From Luscinia megarhynchos (lineage: Eukaryota; Chordata; Aves; Passeriformes; Turdidae): a stretch of DNA of 64,000 nt. The notes beneath the pieces are model-generated. The model was not told the DNA's origin. It saw only the letters and a program-made list of their open reading frames with translations, and made no database searches. The position numbers were made by a program, and so were the translations under genes. This document shows, piece after piece, positions 13,301-25,300 of the stretch. Position 1 is the first letter of the stretch. The number at the start of each line of letters is the position of its first letter. The DNA is taken from contig CM067570.1 in NCBI GenBank assembly GCA_034336665.1, positions 16,599,502 through 16,663,501 of the forward strand. The letters are read 5' to 3'.

Positions 13301-16300
13301 TGCCACCTCAATTTGAGCTCTTCTGTGTTTTCTTTAGATTCTTTGGAGGATTAATTTTAGATATCAAAAGAAAAGCTCCCTTCTTCTGGAGTGACTTCAG
13401 GGATGCTCTCAGTCTGCAGTGTCTGGCATCATTTTTGTTTCTCTACTGTGCTTGCATGTCTCCTGTCATCACGTTTGGTGGTCTGCTGGGAGAAGCAACT
13501 GAAGGTCGTATAGTATGTGTTAAATCTGAACTTTTAAAACAAACTTACATCCCTAGTTTTGTGGTTAGTATTTCCTTACTGTTGCATGAATCACCTTTAT
13601 GTATTGGTGTTTCAATGTTTAGAAGGCTACGGACTAAGACATTGCAAAAAGAACCTGTTTGAAAATTTATGGACACTTCTCTCTGTATCATATTCAGAGT
13701 GCAATAGAATCGCTGTTTGGAGCATCCATGACTGGAATTGCCTACTCTCTTTTTGGTGGACAGCCTCTCACTATACTTGGCAGCACGGGACCAGTTTTAG
13801 TGTTTGAGAAGATCTTATTCAAATTTTGCAAGTAAGTGAAGATCATTATATACACCATCCTTCATTTGTTATTAGGTAAAAGTAGAGACACATATCCCAA
13901 AGTTGAAATCCTAAGCAGTGGGCAACAAGATAAATTGTTGTCTTTATCAGGTTGCAGAGTCCAGAAATTGTGCAGAATTGGTAATAGAGAAAGGTGAATT
14001 TTCTTAAATTTTGGGCTTTTGTTGCTTTTAAACTCTCCTTCCTCCCTTTCCCCTTCCCTCAGCTGTTTTGAAGAGAATGACAGCTTCAGGGTGTTTGTGG
14101 GTTTTTTGTTTGCTTGTTTTTTTAAATGTTCTCATTCTCTGTGACAATATGTTGAAATCAGTGGTTTATCTCATCCCTAACTTGAAAGGTGCTGCCTCTC
14201 ACCAAGCAAGTAAGTGTAGTAGAAGTGGTGCCCTCTTTCAATAGTCACTGGTAGAGACCAGGCCATTCCCTCACCTGGAGAGGGAGGGAGTGGTGTCATG
14301 CCAGAAGAGCCACGTTTAGGCTAATGTGTTGTACTTGACATATCCCTGCCACAATGTGGGTAAAAATTGTCTCCATTTGGAACCCATCATGCTTCTCTGC
14401 TGTCCAGTCTGCTCTTCTGCCTCATTGCTGGGACAGGGACTTCTGTACCAGCATCTTCTGCGCAGCACAGAGTAGGAAACCCTGCTCAGCACTCAAATTT
14501 TCTTGCACCTTCAGACAGACCTTTCAGTTTGCTGTGATAATGTCACACGGTGTGTTTGGAGCTCTATTATCATATGCAATAAGCTCGCAGAATTTCGATG
14601 AAAGTTGTTACAGCTACTCTTTCACAGCTTAAAAAGAAATTGACAGGTGTTGGTTGTTCACAAAGCAGGATATGGGATAAAGAGTGAGTGGACCTTATAC
14701 ACTTCGTGTGTGTGACTACTCTCAAAGCTGCTCATGTGATCACTTTAATAGAGATAGAGCTCTTTGTGTCCTGTTAATTGGGGGAAGAGCTCTGGTCAGG
14801 AGGTGACTTGATAGGATCTTCTGTGTACAGTAAGTACATAATTTCTGATTCAGACTGTCCCCAAAAAGGAAATTTTGGAGCTGCTTTTTCTCCACTTACT
14901 GTGGCTGAACAAAAGGTTTATTTTTTTCTTCTTTTTAGAGAGTATGGGTTGTCATACCTTTCTCTGAGAGCCAGCATTGGGCTGTGGACTGCAATCCTGT
15001 GCATCATCCTTGTTGCCACTGATGCAAGCTCCCTAGTCTGCTACATTACCCGGTTTACTGAAGAAGCCTTTGCTTCTCTTATCTGCATCATTTTCATTTA
15101 TGAGGCCTTAGAGAAGCTGTTTCATCTCAGTGAGACGTATCCAATCAACATGCATAATAATTTGGAGCTGCTGACAAAGTACTCGTAAGTAAGATTTATT
15201 CTGTTAAACTGTTAGGGTTTTTTTCTATAGGTTGTTTTCTTTGCAAGGAGCACAGCAGGAAAAGTTTGCAGTAGTTGCAGCATATGGAAGTTATTCAGTC
15301 ATTATGCTATTTTATGGAACTAGTAGTTACTGGGGGGATGTGTACAAGCAGGATACATTTACTTAAGATAAGTAAAAAATGTATTTCCAGATTTGAGGTT
15401 TGGAAAACCTTCAACATAATTAACTTGGAAATCCTAGAATGAAAAATAGGACTTAAAATAGAGACCTCAGTTTTACATCTCTGTTCATTTTTATTTAATG
15501 AGACTTAACTCATGATCTCTTCCTATAACCTTGTACTTATGATTTATAATCTTTCAGTGGCAACAGGATGTTCAGGTAATGTTTGTATATAATATTTATC
15601 TTCCTCCCCACCCCCCCGTCCCCAAAGTGAAATATTCACCTTTTTAAAAGGTTAAGAGTGGATGTACCTCCTTTATTTTAACCCCTCTGGCATTTAAGGT
15701 CCGAGCTTAATCTACAAGAGCTGAAGTGGATTTGGAATTGTTAGATGCATCTCAGTAGCTCATAATCAATTTGTTCTTAATACAAAGATTTTGTAATCTA
15801 ACTCCATTTAAACAGCTTTACTTTATTATGAACTTTAGACAGGTACTAATCTACTTGGGGAATAAAAAAGTGATTTGATTTTATCAGTATTGTTTCACTG
15901 AGAAGTAAAGCCTCATAGACCTGTTTCTGTGATATGAGAACAAAAATGTTGTTCTAGTAAAGGACAAAATCCTAGTCTGTCCTGAGGCCAGTTAAGCTTG
16001 GTCACATCAGTAAGTAAAATGTCATTAAAAAGCATTTTCAATGGAAATCCCTCTCCAGGAATGTCTTTATTATTTCACTGAACCCATTTGAACCCTCTGC
16101 ATGAGCTGGGTGGGGCCCTAAAGCAACAGTGCTTGAACAGTGCCACATCTTCTGTTCACTGGAAAAACAGGAGTGTCTCAACCAAATGTCTCATTTGCAT
16201 TTTAAGCTGGGAAAAACAGAACACAGCAACAGAGAAAACATTTGAGCTTTGTGTATATTATCACTAGAAAAATAGTTAGCAAATCCTGAATTTGAATGCA

Positions 16301-19300
16301 CATTATATACCTTAATACACAGAACAAGTTAAATTAGAGAAACTATGGTTCTGCCGTGACATACTCTCATCACAGTATCTGAAAATATTATTATTCCTCT
16401 CGAATAATTTAATCAGTAGACAAAGGAATATTAATTTGAAGAGAAAGCAACAGACATCAAGAATAGACCATGCATGCAGTTGAGGTTATATCCTCTTATT
16501 TAACTTTTCTCACCTTCTATGAAGTAGTATTTTACTCTGATGACCTTCATATAGCACAGTCTTTGTGGATTATTTTTTTATTCTTTTCCTTTACCACTTC
16601 AAAGTAGTTGTCTCAAAGGAAAAGATAACATTATGTCCTCCTATCATTTTGAAAATCAGATGTTGAAATGCTATTCAAAGAAAAAAAATTAGAAAACATT
16701 TATCAGGTGGAGCTGAGATATTAAAATATGTAATAGAAAGCATAAACACAAGTAGAAACGTGTTCCTGGGTAGCTGTATTCATGGTTAGCTGCATCCCAT
16801 AATATTGCTAGAGATTTCAGTGAAATGAGTTTAACAGTCCTGCTTGTAGGTACAGTCATAGTTATGTCTGTATTTTGTGAAAATATTTTCTCATTATAAT
16901 CCTCATGTTAACAAATAAATGTTGTAGATTTTAGTTAGACTGCCATTCAATAATCAGAATCCCAAACTGGTTTTTGAAGGGTGATGTTTTATTGCTGCCT
17001 GCTCTTGTACTGAGCAATGAATGTAAAATATGCAGAGCACACAGAATGGTTAAAGAGCAGCATTTGTCATCCTCCAGTTACACCTATTGCCCTGTTCTGG
17101 CCTACAGTGTTGGAATACCAGCACAACAGTTTTAGAATTTTCAAAACACAGCTCCTGAAAGATAAGTGTCTTCCAGATGTTTGGAAGAAAGATTTCACCA
17201 CTGCTTGGTGTTTTCAAACACATATATTAAAATTATTTGGTATCACTGATATAAAATTTATTTGATATAGTATTTTGTAGTTATTTGCATTCGTTATTTC
17301 ATACCTATATTTTCAGTTGTTCTTTCACTCTGTGTAGGTAGTACAAATAGATTGCCTTTTAAACTCTTATATTGCATCTCACATTTGGCACTTACACTGT
17401 AACTTCTACTTGCAGCATGTTCCTGTTTATTATTCATCATGTCCATAGTAACTGACCCCACTAATAGCAAAATGCCTGGCTGTAGACATAAAGCTCTTAT
17501 GGGATGGGACTTACATTTTTTAACTTTGATTTTTAGAAATGGCAGCGCACTGACAATCAATGCATGGTAATTATCTTGTAAGAGAATATCTGCTGCTATC
17601 CAAGGGTCTGTGCTCTGAACACAGCAAAAGGTTAATTCCAGCCTCTCCTGTTCTCTACATTCCTTTCTCTTTCATCTGACATTTCTTAATTATTCAGAAT
17701 CAGTCCCAAAAGATTGGGAGAATTAAGAGATGTGCTCAGTTGCAACAACTCTACATCAGCTGTCCAAATCAGCTGCCCAGTGCTTCCACAGCAGACTTGC
17801 TGAGCAAATGTGCACATATTAGTCTTACTCTGTCCAGATACAGTGGCCTTTGCCCAGAAGATGAGATGTCACAAATATCATCCCCATGGCATCATCACAA
17901 GACATTTCAAGTAGTCTCAGTCCCTGCTCAAATATCTGGACACAGATCAGTTCTGGAAAGATAAGAAACTAAAAGATGGATAAGCATAAAAGTTTACTTA
18001 AAATAAAAAGCTCTCTTTTGTGTACTTGAAGTTGGAAAATATTGATTTTGCAAGGAATTAGAAGATTTTTCCTGCAGCATCTGATTCCAGGCCTTCTACT
18101 TGCAGTTTAGATGGGTAACAAACTTGGGCTGAAATTGGTCCTGTCCTTAAAGGATCAGCATACTCTGTTACAGAAGCTAATTAGTATCTGCTGCTTTGCT
18201 AATTAAAACAGCTGTTTGCATTTTCCTCTTTGGGGATTTTAAAGACAAGTTTTTAATTGTTAGTAAAGCCTTGGCAGGTCTTTAATTAGCCATGGGTGAT
18301 CTTCAAAAGGTTGAGCAACTAATTTCTCTTTGAAATGCTCAACCAAAGCTTATGTAAAACTTTATCTTGGATCTGCAATTCTGTGCTAGAAGACTCAAGT
18401 TATACTGTAAAATTTCTGTGTTTTCTGTTGTCCACTCAAAAAGTTGATGATAAGTTGTTCAGAACACTGAATATATTTGAAATTTTCAGTGTGTGCTGTG
18501 GCCCAGCCATCCCCTTTTCTCCCATGGGCTTTCTGAGGATGCTCTGATGTCCACAGGTTGTCTGTCTAAATACCAGTGCTGCTCCTTTGCCCTGGTGAAG
18601 ACTTGAGTTCAGCCCAGGAAAAGTCATTGGCATTCTGTTAGTGCTCTCTTTGGAGTACTAGAGAGACAAAGAAAATAATAATTTTAGATGGTTGGTATTT
18701 CAACCAGACTGAAGCCGTAATTCAAGTAAGAAGGAAGACCCATTCTGTATTTTTGGTCAGCTTACAGTCTCTGTTGCAGGAATTTGATGCACTGCATGCA
18801 TCTCATATTTGAGAGTACAGGAGTCATTACTAGTATCTGCCATAATGCACCTTAGAAGACTAGAGAAAGAGTATTCAGAACAGTTGGGGTTTTTTTTTCA
18901 AGCAAATCCAATATTTCAAAATAATCTGAAAATCCTCCCAAAAGATTTCTTTAAAAATTGCATTTAGCATTTTGTTATTTTAAGTAGAAAATAGATTTTG
19001 AGTTTGTTACAGAATTGTACCCCAAAAAGCCAAAAAAATCTTGTTGCATGATCTAATTAATGTAAAACCAGACATGATGCATTTTTTGCTAATTTTTAAA
19101 TTTTATTTTTTACTCTGCATTTAAATATTCTCTCTGATCTTTACGTGATCTACTTGCAGGCAAATTCATTCAGCATTTATATGTAACTTTTTCTTAAAAC
19201 ACCATTTTTTGATATGGATTATGAAGAATAAGGCATTTAAGTGATACATCAAAAGAAGGACAAAGACAACCTGATTTTCAGTGTGGTACCATGCTGTATT

Positions 19301-22300
19301 TTTTTATTTTTCAACTGTATTGTTTTGAAGGAATTTGAATAGAGTAGCTACATTGTTTATTAAATTAAATACAAATACTTCTTGATCAGAGATATTATTT
19401 TCTTTTTTTTTCTTTTTTTTTTTTTTATGTGACCTTTTGTATTTGTCACGCCATTAGCATTTGTAGGTTGGCATAGCAACTCTTATTTCTGCACTCTCCT
19501 CCTCCTGTTTTTTCCCTACCCTGGGTAGCAAATATATCTCCAGTTAGTGAAACCTGTCTGGAACACTGATTCCTATCAGTTTTAATGTGTATATGAAATA
19601 TTAGAATGCTATTTTTGCTAAGAAAAGAGAACCCTATATTGGACCAGATAAAACCCACTGTTTTTAAAAGGAAAACAGACTAAGCATTGTGGATGAAAGG
19701 AATGTGATTTAGAAAGCAATCCAGTATTCTTCAAAATACAAGCATTATAAGATAGTAGAATACAGTAGTTCAGTTATTTGTCAGGGTGAGGTTGCTTAGA
19801 TCTTTATATACCTTTTTGGTATATAAAGGAATTTTATATACCTTTTTGGTTTTTATTAATTCTTTTTTCAAAGTGATGAATTCATGTTGTTTTAATAATT
19901 CTTTACCAGAAGTTACTCAATTATTAACAGATTACATTGAATAATTTTAAAGTGATTTCTTGGCATAGTAATATGCATATTGCAATCTGTCTTGGTATTG
20001 ACATGCACTTAAGCATTAGGAGTAGAAAATCCCACTCTGATGTAATTAGGGAGCCAAGATCATGTCAATCTCAGTATCATTTCAGACTATGGAAACCATT
20101 GATTCTAGAAGGCATTGTGAAGATTACTCTTGTGCATACCACTCTTTGCACAACCAAGTTTTAAATCTTCCATTATCTATATAAATTAATATAAATACAT
20201 CATTATTGGATGCAAATTAGGTTGGTTCATACCCTGTATCCCTTAAGCTGCAGGTGGAATAAGAAGAGCCAGTGATGATGAGCACAGTATTGCTTATTAT
20301 GGTCCCAGGCATGTAATTGAATTCCAATTCCTGTAATGATTTCTTAGAAGTTAGATATGAATTTAGATTTTTTTTGTTCTCCTTCCTTATAGTTATTTTT
20401 CCCTATAGTTAGGTAACTGTGCCATATCCTGTGTGTCCTTCCCTAAGAATATCCCTTTTCTTCCCAGAGCCATGCAAGTGCCATCACTGAGTTTAGCTGC
20501 TGGTTCCCTTTTGCTTCTTGACAAATCCAGGTTCTTTTTTCTTCATTCTATTTTTTCCAGGATTTCTCTGTGCCTGTCCAACCCAGCTGACATGTTTCTC
20601 TTTCTCCTTCATTTGAACCCTGAGAGTGCCCACCTTGTTTTATTCTTTCCTACTGCTCATCCCCTGCACTTTGGAGATAGATCTCCTTGTTAAGCAATTC
20701 TCCCCAGCATTCAGTTTGTAGTTGAGAGCTGGTCTACACAATGCCTTCAAAATCTAGGAAGGCTTACATAACATCCCAGGGAGTGCTTTTGTTACAGCAC
20801 CTTTATGTGTATCGAGGCATTGCACCTGCACAATTGAAACTCCAGCTGACCATATAGCACTGCAGTAATTATTTCTATATCAGCATTATACTGAACCTCT
20901 TCCCCTCAAGTGTATGCACTCTTAACTTTGGAAGCAGGGTGAAGTGACACCCAAGAAATATTTCACAGTGAAAGCTTTCAGATGAATTCTCAATATTCCC
21001 CAGAGTTACACTGCTTTTCTGCACAGTAAGTTCTGTGTATGGCAGTTACATACCATAGTGCTGCTGCCAATGCATGGACTGCATACTGCACCACATAGCT
21101 AATAAAACCCAGCCTCTGAGGTTAACAAAGACAATACGATTGTAAATCTCTTTTCTAGAGTTTCCCCTCCACAAAACACCATTTTCCTTCTGATGAGCTA
21201 TCCAAACGAACCTGATTCTTTGAGATTTCTTCAGTCTAACATCAGTTCCTCTTCTCAGATTTATCTTTTTTTTCTCTCTCTGTGAAACGATTGTGCTGCT
21301 GAGTGCATTGTTTAGGTGCTTTAATAGGCTTTTCTAATTTCCTCCTGAACTTAACCAAATAAACTATACAGGCTTGTAACATTAGAGACTATATGTGGAT
21401 GCCTACTGATGTTCGTGACTGTTAGAGATGGGCTGCATAACTTAATGGTCGTAATTCAGGATGGCAGATCTCATAAATAAATGAAGAAAAAAATCTTGTC
21501 TTGCCATGACAGCTGTGCTGTGAAAGGGTTTCATGATACTGAGAATAGAACTTAACTGACAAGTCCATTTTCCATCACTATTAATTATTTTGTTTCCAGT
21601 CTTTTCTCCACTGAGGCTTTGATTTAGTTGGTATGAAGGTTGGCATGAGAAGGAATATGGTAAATATAATGCCTGAGATATACAGATACTGTAGGTATGA
21701 GACAGCAGAGAAGACATAATTTTATTATACTGTTTTTGTCCTCTTCCCATAGAAGTTGTTAGGCAAACAGAAGGATTCTGTGAATGCCCATAATTCACAT
21801 GAAAATGGTGTATTTGGAGAAAACCTAAACATGCATAGCATTCTACTATTAATACACTTCAGCCTGGTAAATGCAACTTAAAAAATACCTACACATATAC
21901 CTTACTTTAAAAGCAGACCTAGTGATGTTATCTTCCATTTCATACTGTCATCTTCCTCTGTCTGTTATGTGATCAGTGAACAGCACGCTCAGTGTCCTCT
22001 GTGCTAGGGGAAAACCTTCCTACTCATACTACCAAATATGTGCTCTGATATTCAGTGAGACATATTGTTTAAACAAGCACATTTTGCAACTTATTTGTCA
22101 TACTTGCCTGTAGTTTTTAAAGTATTATAAATATTCATATTGAGCAAATCTCATTCTCAGGCTATCTTAAGTGAGCCAGAAAGGCATTTTTCCCTTCTAG
22201 AAAGGCGAAATGGTATATTGACTAATTAGGAAGAAGCTGCAGTTGCATCTTTTATAGATCATATCCTTCTCTTGTATAAATAGGTGTAGCTTGCAATATG

Positions 22301-25300
22301 CAAATGCTGAAAAAATAAGAGATCCAAACCAGTGCCTTTTGCATTGTATAAAATTTTCAATAGTGTCTCTTAGTCTTGAAAACAGCCTACTGAAAAATGG
22401 CAACTGCATGCAGTAAGTTAGGATGGCTGCCTCTAATTAATGAACAAAACTGAGACTTATGAACCAAAACCTAAAACAGCTAAGAAATTGTGGGGAGTTT
22501 GGGAGGTCAAAGAAGGGAAGTGGGGAGTGACCTTATACTGCCTATACTGTTGCAGTTGAGTTGGTGCTGAAGATTCAGCTGAAATTTTGATCCTTCTATA
22601 AAAGGGAGAGAGGTGCAGGCTCCAGGAGATACCCATTTGTCATGCATTCCTAAAATTTATTATTTCTAAGCTACCTTTGTTCTCCATTCTGATTTGCAAG
22701 AGATTTCTTGAGCCCCTTGGAAGGTGTACAGGCAATAGACTCCTTGCTCTGGTTATTGTTTCTAGCTAGCAGGCTCAGGTTGTTCTTTGTTATGTTCTCA
22801 TTTTGTCAGTTCTAATCTTACAACAGTTCTGAGTTGTCTGAAGACCATCTTGTCTGAAATGGTTTTTTTATCTACCTCAGATTATAATCCACTTTTTATT
22901 AGGCTGTATTAGATTTTCAAACACCCTGAAAGAAAACGAGTTCCACTGATATCTGTCTAGCTGCAAAATATGGACATTTTAAATATAGGTAGGACCTGTG
23001 ACTGGGTATCTAGTGCCATTTTAGATCTCTGAGCCTCCAGCTGCTTTGAAAACAAAGGCATGAGTCAACGAAGATCCTGTCACATGTGCCAACTCATCAT
23101 GGATGTCACAGATACCATGGAGTGTACAGTCACCCATGCTTAAACATCTGAATTGCTACCAGGAGACCAGAATGTCTTGCAGTATTCAAAAGTGTAAAGA
23201 TGAAAAATGAATTATTTCTGTCATCAGTGTAATGAAATGGGTGTATTGAGATTGGCAGCAAAGATTGCCCCCCCATAGTGACACCAATGCTCTTGCTACC
23301 ACAGCCAGTGCCAGATTCTTCCCTGCCTGTACTCTAACCACGATGAAAGAGAGTCAAAAGAATCCTTCTGTATCTTTTAGTATCGGGAAGATGATTGCTA
23401 ACTTATCACTCAAAGACACAAGAGTACATTGCTAACTTGAACTCTATTTAAAGCTGAATATATTACTTTAGAAAATGCAGGTGTTTGTATAGTCTATTAC
23501 TCATTTGGTAATACCATAAACTCCACACAGATCTCTTGTCATGGGCAAGTGCTCAGCACTTCCAACAACTTTGCAAGAATGTAAGACCATTTTTGAACTC
23601 CCAAGAGGAAAAAATTTTTTGCTTGTTCCAGCTGTCTGAGTAATATTTTATCAGGAAAATAGAAGGATGTGTTGATGTTAACTATTCAGTGTATTTTACT
23701 TTTTCTGGAAAAATTACTAAAAGTAAAAATGACAATGAAAGAGAGTAAAATATTAAAAGGATTAAAGTAGGAAGCATTATTTCATTAATGTGAGATTCTC
23801 CTTGCAGATCAGTTGTGTTGGGAAATATTTTTTATTGAAGCAGTTACATTTGTTACAAAATTACACATTTTGGTAGATAATGTTTTTATGTTTTGGCACT
23901 GAATTGTACCTTCATTTATGGTTTCTGGGATGGGCAGGGAGTGTTTTACTATCTCACAGTTCTATAATGTTAAGCAATTAGTGGGATGCTGGAAGACAGT
24001 AATACCATGATACAATCTCACATCAAAATGTCAGTGTTGCCAAAACACATACAATATTGAAAGCAATGTAATGTTGTATATATCAAAACACTGAGATCAT
24101 TGTTTGAATGGTCTTCTAAGTAGAAACAGGATCTGATCTCTACAGTTTAGACCTAGTTCTGCTCCCATTCAGTGACAAAGGCACTGTGCAGGGTGATTTC
24201 GGTCTGCGTGGGTGTAGTTTGCACAAGTCACTTATCTGCTGATGATCAGTCTGCTGTTGCTAAATGCCTGTGAAACTTGATAAAGACCAGACTGGAATGC
24301 TGTGCAGGAGGAAAGTGATATTGCTATAGAAAGAAACAGCTGATCTCATCTGAAGGTGACTTACCTGTGCTGTATTAAACCATAGCTTTGACTGTCGCGT
24401 TTCTGAGGAAATAGAAATTTTGGCTCCTCTAACCTTGAAATGTAATTTTGCAGCTGGCAGCAAGTGTAGCTGTCCCATGTAGTGCTGGTGACAGGCACAG
24501 TGTTCCCTGCTCGTGAGAAGTGGCAGAGTGAGCAGCCCAGGCCCCCTGGCCGGCTGCAGTCGCTCCCCACGGCCCCGCGCTGCGCTCGGGGATGGGCCAG
24601 GCGGGGCCAGGGAGCTGCTGGGCTCCAGCGAGCTGCAGTAACCTGCCACAGCCACCTGTGTTGTTGCACGCACATCCAGTACCCCCTTGCAGTACATGAC
24701 TTAGCCAGACTGTTGGTTGGCTGCATTCTGCTGCTGTAGCTCACTAGTAGTGATGTGCTTCATTGAACCCATTTTGTAATACTTTGAACTACACATTGAA
24801 CACGCATTCATTCTGCACTTAGGGCCTGATCCAAAGTACATTTAATATGTTTGAAAGATCCAGTCAAATACTTTTGGTTCAGGCCCTCTACTTCTCTGAA
24901 TGCAGTTGCTTTTTTTTTTTCTCTTTTTGTTCATGGGCTGTAAGGGTTTTCTCTTTCTTTTGTAAATAGCTGCATTTAAGATAAAAGCAAAGAATTGCAC
25001 AATGACAACCGGCATCTTTCCCTATCTATGTATTAAATGCAGCTGTTGTCACATGTATAGTATTGTAATTGAAACAGAATGTCAGTGTCCTCACGATGGA
25101 AATGGTAGAATTTCATATATAGAAAATCATACAAATCTACATGAGTACTGTCATTTTGTGGAAAGATAAATAGCCACATAGAAAATAGATGGCGTAGGTA
25201 AGTGAATAAACTGATAAATAAACTGATATTCTGCTACAGCTGTAATGCAATTTATGCTCAGTGGCTCTGCACGCAATAGTCAGATGTTATCCTGTCCCCA

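Noticed and set aside
21442..21798. 118-codon minus-strand frame
   Set aside because: Antisense to an intron, no family motif, ordinary AT-rich composition.
24260..24744. Overlapping open frames of up to 145 codons on the minus strand and 85 on the plus strand
   Set aside because: They coincide with the GC-rich patch, overlap each other in several frames and show no domain. Stop-poor GC-rich DNA explains them.
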